A stretch of DNA of 64,000 nt from Prochlorococcus sp. AG-388-F11 (lineage in GTDB: Bacteria > Cyanobacteriota > Cyanobacteriia > PCC-6307 > Cyanobiaceae). Location: positions 22,456-86,455 of the forward strand of contig QCGP01000003.1 of NCBI GenBank assembly GCA_003279845.1, read 5' to 3'. A program made the translations under genes and the position numbers. Numbering within the stretch: the stretch's first letter is position 1; every line of letters starts with the position of its first letter. The notes below the pieces were generated by a model. The model did not search any database. It saw nothing but the letters and a program-made list of their open reading frames with translations, and was not told where the DNA came from. Positions 29,928-40,056 of this stretch are shown one piece after another.

Positions 29928-30406
29928 TTTTTAACCTCCTCTTTGGATTCGTTATTATTTTTTGTCTCTTTATGGGGGGAAGTTTCTAGATTTTTATCAG
30001 TAGAGATAAATTTTGTTTTCACAGGAAGTTTATATTGAGCTAGACGCATAGCTTCTTTTGCGATTTCCTCTGTGATGTCCTCTCCACCCATTTCAAAAAG
30101 AATTCTTCCTGGTTTTACAACTGCAACCCAAAATTCGGGATTACCTTTACCAGAACCCATTCGAGTTTCAGCAGGTCTCATGGTGACAGGTTTGTCAGGA
30201 AATATTCTTATCCAGATTTGACCTCCCCGTTTAATATATCTCGTCATAGCTCGTCTACTTGCCTCAATCTGACGAGCAGTTACCCAACCACAATCTTGAG
30301 CTTGTAGGGCAAATTGACCGAAAGCGATGGTATTACCTTTAGAGGCTACCCCCCTCATTCTTCCTCTGTGTTGTTTACGAAATTTAGTGCGTTTTGGGCT
30401 AAGCAT
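29924..30406 (-). CDS. rplP: 50S ribosomal protein L16
   Basis: A 160-residue L16 starting [19 protein letters not shown] and with ITARQIEA-type and [21 protein letters not shown] motifs. The last 25 residues ([21 protein letters not shown]) are a low-complexity extension beyond the usual end. A strong GGAGG ribosome binding site precedes the start. It lies 11 bases after rpsC. Confidence 0.98.
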   Translation of the reverse strand: MLSPKRTKFRKQHRGRMRGVASKGNTIAFGQFALQAQDCGWVTARQIEASRRAMTRYIKRGGQIWIRIFPDKPVTMRPAETRMGSGKGNPEFWVAVVKPGRILFEMGGEDITEEIAKEAMRLAQYKLPVKTKFISTDKNLETSPHKETKNNNESKEEVKK

Positions 30407-30417
30407 TTTTATACCTC

Positions 30418-31149
30418 CTATGAATTCTCATTTGAACGATCCTCAAATTGCTGAGGTCTTCTACCAGCTTTCCTATTAGGACTAGCTCCCACAGGAATAG
30501 TTTGTTCTTCTTTAGGAAGAACTTCACCTTTAAAAACCCAAACTTTAATGCCTAGGACACCATATGTTGTATTAGCTTCGCGTGTTGCATAGTCAATTTC
30601 AGCTCTCAAAGTATGTAAAGGAACTCTACCCTCTCTAGTCCATTCAGTTCTAGCAATTTCAGCGCCATTCAACCTGCCACCAACTTGTATTTTTAGACCT
30701 AAGACTCCAGCCCTTTGAGCTCTTTGTAAGGCCATTCTTATAGTTCTTCTAAAAGCGACTCTTTTTTCAAGTTGTTGAGCAATATATTCAGCGAGTAAAA
30801 AAGCATCTGCGTCAACTCGCTCAACTTCAACTACATTTATCCTAACCTGCCTTGTTCTATCTCCTATAGTTTTTTGGATTCCAGATCTTAATTCCTCAAT
30901 ACCACTTCCTTGTCTTCCGACTATAACTCCTGGTCTTGCTGTTTTTAACTCAAGTTCCAGTTGATCAGCTTTTCTTGCTATTAATACATCACTAATTCCA
31001 GCAGCACCATATTTTTTCTGTATGAAAGTACGAATTTTAAAATCTTCTTGGAGAAGAATGGGATATGTCTTTGAAGTGGCAAACCATTTGGAGCGATGCT
31101 CTTGTGTAATACCTAATCTTAGTCCAGAAGGATGAATTTTATGTCCCAT
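30418..31149 (-). CDS. rpsC: 30S ribosomal protein S3
   Basis: A 243-residue S3 starting [20 protein letters not shown]. The KH domain carries [16 protein letters not shown], and the C-terminal domain has [13 protein letters not shown] and [13 protein letters not shown]. It forms part of the mRNA entry tunnel. It overlaps the rplV stop by one base. Confidence 0.98.
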   Translation of the reverse strand: MGHKIHPSGLRLGITQEHRSKWFATSKTYPILLQEDFKIRTFIQKKYGAAGISDVLIARKADQLELELKTARPGVIVGRQGSGIEELRSGIQKTIGDRTRQVRINVVEVERVDADAFLLAEYIAQQLEKRVAFRRTIRMALQRAQRAGVLGLKIQVGGRLNGAEIARTEWTREGRVPLHTLRAEIDYATREANTTYGVLGIKVWVFKGEVLPKEEQTIPVGASPNRKAGRRPQQFEDRSNENS

Positions 31150-31535
31150 TAGTTTTGTACCTCCGCATTAGTTTGAGTAGGAGCAGATTCAACAGAAATA
31201 CTTATATGGCAAGTCTGTTTTTTGATAGAAAAGGCTCTACCTTGAGCTCTAGGTCTATACCTCTTCATTACAGGGCCGTTATTAGCCCAAGCAGAGGAAA
31301 TAACTAAGGTGGAGGGATCCATACCAAGATTATGCTCTGCATTAGCAACTGCTGATCGTAGCACTTTAGTAATAGGGTCAGTGGATCTGTAAGGCATAAA
31401 TTCCAACATAATCAATGCATCTCTATATGAACGACCCCTGATTTGATCCAAAACTCTTCTTACTTTAGAGGCTGATCCGCGAACATAATTTCCATGAGCA
31501 ATAGCTGTCTTTGTAATTTCAGGCGTTTTTGTCAT
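31149..31535 (-). CDS. rplV: 50S ribosomal protein L22
   Basis: A 128-residue L22 with [33 protein letters not shown] and [20 protein letters not shown]. Its loop lines the narrow part of the exit tunnel. It overlaps rpsS by four bases at its start and rpsC by one base at its end. Confidence 0.98.
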   Translation of the reverse strand: MTKTPEITKTAIAHGNYVRGSASKVRRVLDQIRGRSYRDALIMLEFMPYRSTDPITKVLRSAVANAEHNLGMDPSTLVISSAWANNGPVMKRYRPRAQGRAFSIKKQTCHISISVESAPTQTNAEVQN

Positions 31536-31810
31536 GATTTTGCTCCTTTCTTATCTCTTATATGACCACGATAAGTTCGTGTAGGGGCAAACTCACCAAG
31601 TTTATGACCGATCATTTGTTCGGTTATAAATACAGGTATATGAGTCTTACCATTATGTACCGCGATTGTGTGACCAATCATTAAAGGTAAAATTGTAGAG
31701 GCTCTGGACCAAGTTTTAATAACAGACTTGTCATTATCAGTGTTTTGTTTTTCTACCTTTTTGAGCAAGCTATCTGCTATAAAAGGTCCTTTTTTAAGTG
31801 ATCGTCCCAT
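31532..31810 (-). CDS. rpsS: 30S ribosomal protein S19
   Basis: A 92-residue S19 starting [20 protein letters not shown] and containing [20 protein letters not shown] and [20 protein letters not shown]. It is part of the 30S head. It lies 37 bases after rplB and overlaps rplV by four bases. Confidence 0.98.
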   Translation of the reverse strand: MGRSLKKGPFIADSLLKKVEKQNTDNDKSVIKTWSRASTILPLMIGHTIAVHNGKTHIPVFITEQMIGHKLGEFAPTRTYRGHIRDKKGAKS

Positions 31811-31847
31811 GTTTATAAAATAAAAATTAAAGTAATAAATGAAGTAA

Positions 31848-32711
31848 TCAAGAATCTCTTCCTCCCCTACTCCTCTTAGAAACGCGACGACGTCTTCGAA
31901 CTACTAATTTATTGCTTGGTTTGTTCTTTTTACGTGTCTTTAACCCAAGAGCTGGTTTACCCCATGGAGTTACAGGGCCTGCTCGACCAACTGGTGCTTT
32001 TCCCTCTCCTCCACCATGTGGATGATCACATGGGTTCATTACACTTCCTCTTACTTGAGGCCTTCTTCCAAGCCATCTTCTTCTTCCTGCTTTACCTAAG
32101 CTAGTATTTCTTATTTCTGAATTACCAACCTCTCCAAGAGTTGCATAACATTCTTTTCTGACAAGTCTTACCTCAGTAGATGGAAGTTTTAAAGCAACAT
32201 AATCTCCCTCTTTAGCCATAACTTGAGCACTAGATCCTGCAGACCTAACCATCTGAGCACCTCTACCTGCATATAACTCAACACAATGAACACTAGATCC
32301 TAAGGGCATAACTGAAAGCGGCATTGCATTGCCATCTTCAATTGGGACACTCTCTCCAGAAATAACATTTTGACCGACTTTTACTCCAGCAGGAGCGATA
32401 ATATATCTTTTCTCACCATCTTCGTAAAATAAAAGTGCAAGCCTTGCATTTCTATGAGGATCGTAGTGGATAGCTGCAACCTTAGCATTAATGTTTCTTT
32501 TATCTCTTCTAAAGTCGACTAATCTATATTGCCTTTTGTGACCACCTCCACGATGACGGCAAGTAATCACTCCACGATTATTCCTGCCTTTAACTCTATG
32601 TTTTGAAACTACTAGTGATCTCTCAGGTTTTGCACTTGTAATTTCACTAAAATCAGTAACTACTCTTTGTCTAGTGCCAGGTGTATAAGGTTTAAATTTT
32701 CGAATTGCCAT
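31848..32711 (-). CDS. rplB: 50S ribosomal protein L2
   Basis: A 287-residue L2 with [20 protein letters not shown] and the C-terminal [20 protein letters not shown], whose histidine lies near the peptidyl transferase centre. It is required for subunit joining. It follows rplW by 12 bases. Confidence 0.99.
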   Translation of the reverse strand: MAIRKFKPYTPGTRQRVVTDFSEITSAKPERSLVVSKHRVKGRNNRGVITCRHRGGGHKRQYRLVDFRRDKRNINAKVAAIHYDPHRNARLALLFYEDGEKRYIIAPAGVKVGQNVISGESVPIEDGNAMPLSVMPLGSSVHCVELYAGRGAQMVRSAGSSAQVMAKEGDYVALKLPSTEVRLVRKECYATLGEVGNSEIRNTSLGKAGRRRWLGRRPQVRGSVMNPCDHPHGGGEGKAPVGRAGPVTPWGKPALGLKTRKKNKPSNKLVVRRRRRVSKRSRGGRDS

Positions 32712-32723
32712 GATTAAAACTCC

Positions 32724-33026
32724 TTAAGATTCTGGAAATAGTTGGATTTTGTCTCCTTCAGCAAGACGTACAATTGCCTTCTTGAACTGAGAACGTTTAC
32801 CGGAAAATTTTCCGACTCTTCTAGTTCTCCTAGGAGGATTCATAGTGTTTACCCCTATGACTTTAACACTGAACAAGGCTTCAACAGCAGCCTTTATTTG
32901 AGGCTTAGCTGCTCTATGATCCACTTCAAAAGTATATTGATTAAGATCTAGTGCGTTTGTAGCTTTCTCAGTAATAACTGGCTTTCGTATTACATCAGCT
33001 AAACGAGAATCAAACATTTTGCTCAT
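32724..33026 (-). CDS. rplW: 50S ribosomal protein L23
   Basis: A 100-residue L23 with [40 protein letters not shown] and [16 protein letters not shown]. It is the docking site for trigger factor and SRP at the tunnel exit. Its start overlaps the end of rplD by four bases. Confidence 0.97.
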   Translation of the reverse strand: MSKMFDSRLADVIRKPVITEKATNALDLNQYTFEVDHRAAKPQIKAAVEALFSVKVIGVNTMNPPRRTRRVGKFSGKRSQFKKAIVRLAEGDKIQLFPES

Positions 33027-33655
33027 GATGCATAAACCTCCTGAATTTTAATTATTGCTGATTGGCCTATAACCAACTTATTAGCATTGAGAATATCAAA
33101 TACATTCAATTGATCTGCAGCTATTAATTTTACTTTTTCGATATTATTTATGGATTTTTTTATCACTTCGGAGGGACTATCAAGAATAACTAAAACTTTT
33201 TCGGTTTTTTGTATTCCTAATCTAGCAAGGCCATTAATGATATCACTTGTTTTAGGCTGCTTTAGGGTAGATCCAAAATCTTCAACAGCTTTCATATCAG
33301 ATACTCTGGACATGAGAGCTGTTCTAAGAGCTAATCTACGCTCCTTACGATTCATATTAAGATTGTAAGAACGTGGCTTCGGTCCAAAAATAATACCGCC
33401 ACCAGGTCTTAAAGGAGTTCTTATGGAACCTTGACGAGCTCTTCCTGTCCCTTTCTGTTTGTATGGCTTTCTTCCACCACCTCGTACTTCAGATCTTGTC
33501 AATGTTGATGCAGTCCCTTGTCTTTTGTTTGCTAATTGCCTAAGGACTGCTCTGTGAATTAAGTCTGAAGAAGAAGTTTCTTTAGCAACCGCTAAGTCAA
33601 GTGACACTTTGCCTGATTTTTTACCATCCCACTTAAGAGTTTCGAGTGTTGTCAT
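33023..33655 (-). CDS. rplD: 50S ribosomal protein L4
   Basis: A 210-residue L4 with [40 protein letters not shown] and [20 protein letters not shown]. Its loop reaches the exit tunnel. In E. coli L4 represses the S10 operon through the leader; no such element is established here. It overlaps rplC and rplW by four bases each. Confidence 0.98.
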   Translation of the reverse strand: MTTLETLKWDGKKSGKVSLDLAVAKETSSSDLIHRAVLRQLANKRQGTASTLTRSEVRGGGRKPYKQKGTGRARQGSIRTPLRPGGGIIFGPKPRSYNLNMNRKERRLALRTALMSRVSDMKAVEDFGSTLKQPKTSDIINGLARLGIQKTEKVLVILDSPSEVIKKSINNIEKVKLIAADQLNVFDILNANKLVIGQSAIIKIQEVYAS

Positions 33656-34305
33656 GATTTTGTCCCTCCTTTTTTACCAACGACGTTATTGGGCTTTATA
33701 TTGACAATTGAGCCAGGCTTCCCTGGAACAGAACCCTTCACCACAATCAAGTTTTTCTGGTCATCAATTTTTAGAACTAACAAACCTTTAGTCGTTATTT
33801 GTTTCCCTCCATATCTTCCTGCCATTCTTTTTCCAGGATAAATTCTACCTGGAGTAGTTCCTGCCCCTGTTGAACCTGGAGCTCTATGATTTTTTGAACC
33901 ATGACTCATAGGACCTCTGCTAAAACCATGTCTTTTCTGGTAACCAGCAAAACCCCTACCCATAGATTTACCACTAATATCAACTTTCTGACCAACCTCA
34001 AAGTTATTTACAGTTATTTGATTTCCAATTTCATAAGATGAAGTTTCTTCGACCTTATATTCCTTTAAATGCTTAAGAAGTTCTACGCCTGACTTTAATA
34101 AATGGCCTTTTTCAGGCTTACTTATGTGCTTATCTTTTGTCAAGCCATAGCCAATCTGAACGGCAGTGTAACCATCCAAAGATGTAGTTTTCAATTGTGT
34201 GACTCGGCATGGACCAGCCTCAATAAGAGTAACTGGTACTGCATTACCTTTATCATCAAAAAATTGGGACATACCCAATTTTTTTCCTAAAATTCCGATA
34301 GACAT
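33652..34305 (-). CDS. rplC: 50S ribosomal protein L3
   Basis: A 217-residue L3 starting [20 protein letters not shown] and containing [20 protein letters not shown], near the catalytic centre, and GRMAG/GGKQIT-type loops ([17 protein letters not shown]). It is the first gene of the leftward cluster; rpsJ, which precedes it in many bacteria, is not here. The operon promoter should lie in 34306-34584. Confidence 0.99.
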   Translation of the reverse strand: MSIGILGKKLGMSQFFDDKGNAVPVTLIEAGPCRVTQLKTTSLDGYTAVQIGYGLTKDKHISKPEKGHLLKSGVELLKHLKEYKVEETSSYEIGNQITVNNFEVGQKVDISGKSMGRGFAGYQKRHGFSRGPMSHGSKNHRAPGSTGAGTTPGRIYPGKRMAGRYGGKQITTKGLLVLKIDDQKNLIVVKGSVPGKPGSIVNIKPNNVVGKKGGTKS

Positions 34306-34584
34306 AAAACTAAATATGCTAGCTCGTAATGATTTTTCAATTATCTGAACCTTTCTTAATTTGAAAAGTTAAGCTAACAAAAAAACTATTAATAAGGTTG
34401 AGACTTACCTAAAAACTTAGATAGTTTCTCCTGGGTTAGCCCCTCCTGAGTTTTTTAACGAAACGCTAAAAATGTAAATTTTATAGAGGCTCGGCTAGCT
34501 TGCGAGCATAAAAATTCACTAGGTTACAATTGTACATCATCGAGTACCATAAAATAAAATAAAATATAAATAAAGGAAATTTTT
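34306..34584. promoter_or_regulatory. Divergent promoter region, ribosomal cluster (left) and ndhN (right)
   Basis: A 279-base non-coding region that must hold the start of the large ribosomal transcript and that of ndhN. For ndhN, TACAAT at 34525-34530 is a good -10 with TTGCGA at 34500-34505 as a possible -35 (19-base spacer). GCTCG/CGAGC arms around 34490-34506 could form a hairpin. Near 34430-34452 a CTCCTG element occurs twice. For rplC, a TATAAA on the minus strand near 34478-34484 is a candidate -10, which would leave a leader of about 170 bases. None is proven. Confidence 0.45.
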
Positions 34585-35055
34585 ATGCCATTACTGCTCA
34601 CAGGAAAAAAATTTCATAGCGATTTAAAAACCAACAAATGTCTTGCAATCTTTGCTCCTCTTGAGGGTGGTTATGAAACTCGTCTCTTGAGAAGAATGAG
34701 AGCTAAGGGTTTTAAAACTTTCATGACTTCAGCAAGGGGGCTGGGAGATCCAGAAGTCTTTTTACTAAAATTGCATGGCGTCAGGCCACCTCACCTTGGT
34801 CATCAAAGCGTTGGGAGAAACGGAGCCCTCGGAGAAGTTCAACAAGTAATTCCCCAAGCTTCTGAGTTATTTAATGAAAACGATAAGCATAAATTACTTT
34901 GGTTATTAGAAGGTCAAGTCTTTTCTCAATCTGAATTAGAAAGCCTAATAGAGATTTGCACTAAAGACAATAAACTAAAAATTGTTGTTGAAATGGGAGG
35001 TTCAAGAAAACTTGAATGGAAGTCATTAAATGATTATATTTTGGATGAATTTTAG
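34585..35055 (+). CDS. ndhN: NAD(P)H-quinone oxidoreductase subunit N
   Basis: A 156-residue cyanobacteria- and plastid-specific subunit of the NDH-1 complex, which drives cyclic electron flow and respiration in the thylakoid. Family signatures are [40 protein letters not shown] and [26 protein letters not shown]-type leader lies just before the ATG. It is followed after 11 bases by ldpA on the same strand, so the two are probably co-transcribed. Confidence 0.97.
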   Translation: MPLLLTGKKFHSDLKTNKCLAIFAPLEGGYETRLLRRMRAKGFKTFMTSARGLGDPEVFLLKLHGVRPPHLGHQSVGRNGALGEVQQVIPQASELFNENDKHKLLWLLEGQVFSQSELESLIEICTKDNKLKIVVEMGGSRKLEWKSLNDYILDEF

Positions 35056-35066
35056 AGTTATTTTTT

Positions 35067-36074
35067 TTGATTAAAACTAAGAATCAAAACAATAAATGGA
35101 TTAAATTAATATGCGGTGCCAGTAATGAAGACATTATTGCTATTGAAGATTTATGTGCAATTTATACTGCAGCTGGTGTCGATTACATAGATGTTGCTGC
35201 TGAAGAATCTATAGTTCATGCAGCAAAAAAAGGGATCGAGTGGGCAAAAGCAATCTTTAAAAATAATCCTGGATTAATGATCAGCATTAGTGATGGTAAT
35301 GATATCCACTTTCGTAAAGCAAAATTTGATCCAATAAATTGTCCTCCCGATTGTCCAAGACCTTGCGAAAAAGTATGCCCAACATCTGCAATTGATAATT
35401 TTGGGGTCAAAGAGAGTAAATGTTATGGGTGTGGAAGATGTATAAATAGTTGTCCCTTAAATCAAATTTATGAATATGAATATAATTTGTCAAAAGATGA
35501 TTTATCATTAACACTTCAAAAAATAAAGCCTGATGCAGTAGAGATTCATACCGAAATAAATCGCATAGATGCTTTTAAAAAAGTTGCAGATATCCTTAAA
35601 AGTTCTGAAACGAAATTAGAAAAGATATCTATCAGTTGCGGTTTAAATCAATCGATGAAAAAATTGCAACAGCCCAAAGATCTTTTAAAAGCCCTTTGGG
35701 AAAGATATGAAATTCTTAATGAACTTAACATTCCCCTTATTTGGCAGCTAGATGGGAGGCCAATGTCTGGTGATCTTTCTCCCACAACAAGTAGAGATAC
35801 AGTTAAGTTATTTGAGAGTATTGGTTCAGATCTTCCACCAGGCTTGATTCAATTGGCAGGTGGAACAAATGAAAAAACTCATGAATTTTTGAACTCAAAT
35901 AATCTTCCAGATGGAATAGCATTTGGCAGTTCTGCAAGAAAAATTATGCAGCCACATATTGAATTTGCTAACAAAAATAACAAAAGACTCTACGAGTATC
36001 CTGAAAGAATGGCTTTAGCAATCAAAAAAGCTCAGAAATTTCTAGAGCCATGGAAAATGAGCCAATTGAAATAA
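35067..36074 (+). CDS. ldpA: LdpA-like iron-sulfur protein (light-dependent period)
   Basis: A 335-residue protein with a ferredoxin-like double cluster region near residues 90-130: cysteines in CPPDCPRPCEKVCP and CYGCGRCINSCP, enough for two 4Fe-4S clusters. Flanking motifs (YIDVAAEESIVHAAKKGIEW, DGRPMSGDLSPTTSRDTVKL) match the LdpA family. In Synechococcus elongatus LdpA senses redox state and adjusts the period of the circadian clock. The start is TTG at 35067, next to the ndhN stop. Whether it acts on a clock here is inference, as Prochlorococcus lacks KaiA. Confidence 0.88.
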   Translation: MIKTKNQNNKWIKLICGASNEDIIAIEDLCAIYTAAGVDYIDVAAEESIVHAAKKGIEWAKAIFKNNPGLMISISDGNDIHFRKAKFDPINCPPDCPRPCEKVCPTSAIDNFGVKESKCYGCGRCINSCPLNQIYEYEYNLSKDDLSLTLQKIKPDAVEIHTEINRIDAFKKVADILKSSETKLEKISISCGLNQSMKKLQQPKDLLKALWERYEILNELNIPLIWQLDGRPMSGDLSPTTSRDTVKLFESIGSDLPPGLIQLAGGTNEKTHEFLNSNNLPDGIAFGSSARKIMQPHIEFANKNNKRLYEYPERMALAIKKAQKFLEPWKMSQLK

Positions 36075-36126
36075 TATTTATCTTTATTAAAACCTGTTCA
36101 GAATTTATAAAAAATTTTGTATTTTT

Positions 36127-36156
36127 TTGATAGAAAAAAATCTATCCATGTATTAA
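36127..36156 (+). promoter_or_regulatory. Candidate promoter of tRNA-Gln
   Basis: TTGATA at 36127-36132 and TATTAA at 36151-36156 are separated by 18 bases, close to the bacterial housekeeping consensus. Transcription would begin about seven bases before the tRNA. Support is by pattern only. Confidence 0.5.
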
Positions 36157-36169
36157 AATGAAAACTCAA

Positions 36170-36241
36170 TGGGCCGTCGCCAAGTGGTAAGGCATCGGGT
36201 TTTGGTCTCGACATTCCTAGGTTCGAATCCTAGCGGCCCAG
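36170..36241 (+). tRNA. tRNA-Gln(UUG)
   Basis: A 72-base tRNA with acceptor stem TGGGCCG paired to CGGCCCA, the T-arm GGTTCGAATCC and anticodon TTG in the loop TTTTGGT. The discriminator is G and no CCA is encoded. A U1-A72 end pair is typical of bacterial tRNA-Gln. Confidence 0.97.
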
Positions 36242-36254
36242 TTTCAACAATCAA

Positions 36255-37025
36255 TTGGTGTCTACTCAAAAAATATTTTTATTTGATTTTGACGGAGTAA
36301 TAGTCGATGGAATGTATGAATATTGGCATAGTTCTTTACTAGCCTGTGAAAAATATTTAAATTCACCATACATCTCTGTTGATCAAAAACTTTATAAAAG
36401 AGTTCCAAATACTTTCAAAGAAATTAGGCCTTGGGTTAAATATGGTTGGGAAATGATTCTAATAGTTCACGAACTTATAAAAACAGAAAATCCAATAATA
36501 AATAAAGATGATTTCATTAACAATTATCATCAAAATTGCCAGAAGATATTAAAAGATAATTCCTGGATTTCAGAAGATTTACAAAAAATATTAGATAAGT
36601 CTCGCAAATACCAAATAGAAAAAGATTTCGAAACTTGGGTGAATTTGCACAATCCATTTTTTGAAGTTATAAATTGCATTGAAGAATTAAAGAAAAGAGA
36701 AGTAAAAGCTGGAATAATAACAACAAAAGGGAAAATATTTGCAGAAAAAATTCTTAAACAATTTAATATTTATCCAGAATTTATTTTTGGTTATGAATCT
36801 GGAACAAAAATCAAAATAGCTGAGAAGCTTACTCAAAATTATGAAATTTTAGGTTTTATAGAAGATAGAAAAAAAACACTAATTGATATTAAAGAAAATG
36901 CAGAAACTTCTCATATTCCCTGCTACCTTGCTGATTGGGGATATTTAAAAGAATCAGATAGATATAATTTAAATGAAATTAAATTATTAAAATTAAAAAA
37001 TCTAGAGAATTTAGTTGCAATTTGA
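36255..37025 (+). CDS. HAD-superfamily hydrolase-like protein
   Basis: A 256-residue HAD protein with motif I FLFDFDGVIVDG, an alpha-helical cap (about residues 20-130) and the later motifs GIITTKGK and FIEDRKKTLIDI. It resembles phosphoglycolate-phosphatase-like members in layout, but the usual lysine motif is weak and the substrate is unknown. The start is TTG at 36255 or GTG at 36258; no ATG is available ahead of motif I. It begins 13 bases after tRNA-Gln and ends just before the recA LexA box. Confidence 0.75.
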   Translation: MVSTQKIFLFDFDGVIVDGMYEYWHSSLLACEKYLNSPYISVDQKLYKRVPNTFKEIRPWVKYGWEMILIVHELIKTENPIINKDDFINNYHQNCQKILKDNSWISEDLQKILDKSRKYQIEKDFETWVNLHNPFFEVINCIEELKKREVKAGIITTKGKIFAEKILKQFNIYPEFIFGYESGTKIKIAEKLTQNYEILGFIEDRKKTLIDIKENAETSHIPCYLADWGYLKESDRYNLNEIKLLKLKNLENLVAI

Positions 37026-37039
37026 ATATCATCAGCTAG

Positions 37040-37053
37040 AGTACTGATGTACT
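37040..37053. promoter_or_regulatory. LexA box (SOS operator) of recA
   Basis: AGTACTGATGTACT fits the cyanobacterial LexA operator RGTACNNNDGTWCB at every position and has mirror arms AGTAC/GTACT. It starts 15 bases after the HAD stop and lies 84 bases before the recA ATG, where an SOS operator is expected. Binding is inferred, not shown. Confidence 0.85.
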
Positions 37054-37136
37054 ATGGTTTGTATTTATGAAGTTTGGTTTAAAAAAAATTTCCAAATTTA
37101 GAATAATTACAAGAACTTTAATCGATAAATCAAACA

Positions 37137-38234
37137 ATGAGTCTTGAAGAAACCAAAAAAATTGAATCAAAAGAGAAAGATAAGGCATTAAGTCTCGTCT
37201 TAGGTCAAATAGAAAGAAATTTTGGACGAGGATCAATAATGAGACTTGGTGATGCATCAAGAATGAAAGTAGAAACAATATCTACCGGGGCACTCACGTT
37301 GGATTTAGCATTAGGGGGAGGCTATCCAAAAGGGAGAGTAGTAGAAGTTTATGGGCCAGAAAGTTCAGGGAAAACTACATTAACGCTTCACGCGATTGCA
37401 GAGGTCCAAAAAAATGGAGGAGTAGCTGCATTTGTAGATGCTGAGCATGCACTTGATCCAGTTTATGCAGCCTCTTTAGGAGTTGATGTTGAAAATTTAT
37501 TAGTTTCACAACCAGATACTGGTGAAATGGCTCTAGAAATAGTTGACCAGCTTATAAGATCGAGTGCAGTAGATCTTGTAGTTGTTGACTCGGTAGCAGC
37601 ACTAACTCCAAGAGCAGAGATAGAAGGAGAAATGGGAGATCACGTAATTGGGAGTCAAGCAAGGCTAATGAGTCAAGCAATGAGAAAAATAACCGGAAAT
37701 ATTGGTAAATCTGGATGTACGGTAATATTCCTGAATCAATTAAGATTAAAAATAGGTGTTACATACGGTAATCCAGAAACAACGACAGGAGGGAATGCTC
37801 TAAAATTTTATGCATCAGTAAGACTTGATATCAGAAGAATTCAAACTCTTAAAAGAGGTACAGAAGAATACGGCATAAGAGCAAAAGTGAAAGTAGCAAA
37901 AAACAAAGTTGCGCCACCATTTAGAATTGCAGAATTTGATATTCTCTTCGGAAAAGGTATTAGTACAACAGGATGTTTATTAGATTTAGCAGAAGAGACT
38001 AATATCATAATAAGAAGAGGCGCTTGGTATAGTTATGAAGGAGAAAATATTGGGCAAGGAAGAGATAATACAATTATTTGGCTTGATCAAAACTTAGAAA
38101 TTAGAAATAAAATAGAATCTATGGTTAAAGATAAATTAACAGAAGGTACTGAAGTCAGTTCTAATTCAATGAAAGCATTAAATAGTAATCCTGCTAATAC
38201 AATCGCTGTTAATGATTTAAAAACAGTAGCTTAA
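37137..38234 (+). CDS. recA: Recombinase A
   Basis: Strand-exchange protein of homologous recombination and co-protease of LexA. The 365-residue protein has the P-loop GPESSGKTT near residue 75, the Walker B stretch [20 protein letters not shown], the DNA loop 2 region [14 protein letters not shown] ([19 protein letters not shown]) and [13 protein letters not shown]. The C-terminal tail is acidic-poor and ends in a variable stretch. A LexA box lies upstream, pointing to damage induction. Confidence 0.99.
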   Translation: MSLEETKKIESKEKDKALSLVLGQIERNFGRGSIMRLGDASRMKVETISTGALTLDLALGGGYPKGRVVEVYGPESSGKTTLTLHAIAEVQKNGGVAAFVDAEHALDPVYAASLGVDVENLLVSQPDTGEMALEIVDQLIRSSAVDLVVVDSVAALTPRAEIEGEMGDHVIGSQARLMSQAMRKITGNIGKSGCTVIFLNQLRLKIGVTYGNPETTTGGNALKFYASVRLDIRRIQTLKRGTEEYGIRAKVKVAKNKVAPPFRIAEFDILFGKGISTTGCLLDLAEETNIIIRRGAWYSYEGENIGQGRDNTIIWLDQNLEIRNKIESMVKDKLTEGTEVSSNSMKALNSNPANTIAVNDLKTVA

Positions 38235-38236
38235 AT

Positions 38237-38482
38237 TTATAACGAATCAGCCAGAGTCCACCACCCAGCAGCAGGGCCTATAAATCTCACTACAATCCAT
38301 AAAATAACTAACCCTCCAATTCCAAACCAGCTAGCCTTTATACTTAATTTAATTAGACTATCTCTTTGATTGACTGTAAAAGGAAGCCATTTAAATAGTC
38401 TTGGGGAATCATCAAATTTGATTTTAGTATTATGTTTTTTTGGAGGTAAACCGAGTGTTTTGCGTCTTTTTGCTTCTCCCAT
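38237..38482 (-). CDS. DUF2839-type small membrane protein
   Basis: An 81-residue protein starting MGEAKRRKTLGLPPKK and carrying one membrane segment (about residues 48-70, IKASWFGIGGLVILWIVVRF) followed by GPAAGWWTLAD. This matches the cyanobacterial DUF2839 family by pattern. Its role is unknown. It converges on recA with a two-base gap and lies 28 bases after the DinG-like gene on the same strand. Confidence 0.8.
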   Translation of the reverse strand: MGEAKRRKTLGLPPKKHNTKIKFDDSPRLFKWLPFTVNQRDSLIKLSIKASWFGIGGLVILWIVVRFIGPAAGWWTLADSL

Positions 38483-38510
38483 ATTTCGTTAGTTATTTAC
38501 AAAATATAAT

Positions 38511-39959
38511 CTAATCAAAAGGTAGCACATAGTGAATTTGTTTTGAGGGTTGAATGTTTTGCAGAAGTAATCTTCCCCAGTTTCTTTTATTTGCTCTTCC
38601 ATCTAAAATTATTAGCTTACCTGAATTTCTTCTTAGAGGAGAAATAGATCTTTCAAGTTTTATTCTAGCTTGAGGAAGAAAGAAGTCTCTGAACCAATCT
38701 TGAGAAAGCTTTTTTTTATGAGACACTGTAATTGCATTAATAGGTTCTGACATATTTGGAATTGGAAGTAAAGGAATAATAATTTGTTCTGGAATCTGTA
38801 TTAAATCAGAATTCGTAATCCACCAATCATAACTAGAGCAAAGAATTTCATTATCATGAGAGGGAATTGTTTCTAGCAAAACCCTCTTCCCGTATCTCGA
38901 GGCTAATTCCGTAGCAATATTAGTTTTCAAATCAATATCATCAGACAAAACTAATGTTAAACCCTTTCTAAAAAGTAATAACTTTTTGCATTTATCTAAG
39001 ATTGAATTGGCAAAAAAAGGATTATTGGGAAGCAACTGTTTTGAGGGTATATATAATGAGATCTTTTTCTCCTCAAAATTACTTTTAAAATTAATAACCA
39101 AGTCGATATCTAAACTTTGCTTTTTGAAGTACATTTGGAAAAAATTATCTTTTCTCAAAGCTGATAAAAAAACAAACTTATTATTAGAAAAAAGTTGCTT
39201 AATTTGAGCAATTTCATCTATTGGTTGTAAATACAAACACCAATCTAAATTTTTATCATTTAATTTTACCCAGCATGCCCATCCTTGAGATAATGCTTTG
39301 TTAACACTTAAAAATTTATCAGAAAAAGAGGAATTTTCATGAAAAAAATTTGAAAAAAAACTAATTTCTTTTTCATGTAAATTTATATAGCTATTTCCTA
39401 AAACCTTTCTCATCAAGAAATTTTTCTTCAAAGAATCATATAATTTAATAAATTTCTCATTAATGGATTTATATTCTTGAGAATTTTTTGTCCAATCCTT
39501 TTTCATTAGAGAAATCCTAAAATAATTTTTTAGATCTTGTTGTATATCCTCAATTCCAGAAAAAATAATCCGATGATTTTTAAGATTAAAAGTATTTGGT
39601 TCATTAAGTAAACCATTGATTGTTATCAAGCGCACATGATGATTTGCAAAAATAATTTGATCATTTGTTTTAGTGAAATTAAAACCAAGATTTTTAAAAA
39701 TATCAATCTGAAATTGGTTTACAAATTGAATTTTTTGTTCAGATAAAATAAAAGTTGAATCTTCTTCTTTTAAGAATAGAGAAATCAAAATTGCAGGCAA
39801 CCAATCATTGGTAGAAAAAATTTCTGAATTAATTAAATATGTAGAATCATTTTCAATACACTTAGAGACTATTCTCCCAAAAGAATATATGTGTTTCCAT
39901 TTAATACTTTGATCTCTCAAAAGAATTTTTAAATATTGATGACTTAAAATTTCAAGCAT
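38511..39959 (-). CDS. Degenerate DinG-like helicase protein
   Basis: A 482-residue protein whose C-terminal 60 residues (FFLPQARIKLERSISPLRRN and LIILDGRANKRNWGRLLLQN) resemble the last helicase motifs of DinG/XPD-family enzymes. The middle part has weak helicase-2 character (VFLSALRKDNFF, LTLVLSDDIDLKTNIATEL). I find no Walker A lysine motif, no DEAH box and no FeS cysteine set in the N-terminal half, and the motif VI arginine pattern is altered. ATPase activity is therefore doubtful. It lies between tyrA and recA and is probably a worn-down or repurposed DinG. Confidence 0.6.
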   Translation of the reverse strand: MLEILSHQYLKILLRDQSIKWKHIYSFGRIVSKCIENDSTYLINSEIFSTNDWLPAILISLFLKEEDSTFILSEQKIQFVNQFQIDIFKNLGFNFTKTNDQIIFANHHVRLITINGLLNEPNTFNLKNHRIIFSGIEDIQQDLKNYFRISLMKKDWTKNSQEYKSINEKFIKLYDSLKKNFLMRKVLGNSYINLHEKEISFFSNFFHENSSFSDKFLSVNKALSQGWACWVKLNDKNLDWCLYLQPIDEIAQIKQLFSNNKFVFLSALRKDNFFQMYFKKQSLDIDLVINFKSNFEEKKISLYIPSKQLLPNNPFFANSILDKCKKLLLFRKGLTLVLSDDIDLKTNIATELASRYGKRVLLETIPSHDNEILCSSYDWWITNSDLIQIPEQIIIPLLPIPNMSEPINAITVSHKKKLSQDWFRDFFLPQARIKLERSISPLRRNSGKLIILDGRANKRNWGRLLLQNIQPSKQIHYVLPFD

Positions 39960-40056
39960 TTATAATTAATTTAATTTTCAAATACATACAAAATTTATGA
40001 CTCTAATATACAAAAAATTGTTATCAATATAAGTAAAGTCTTGAATTAATCAATCT

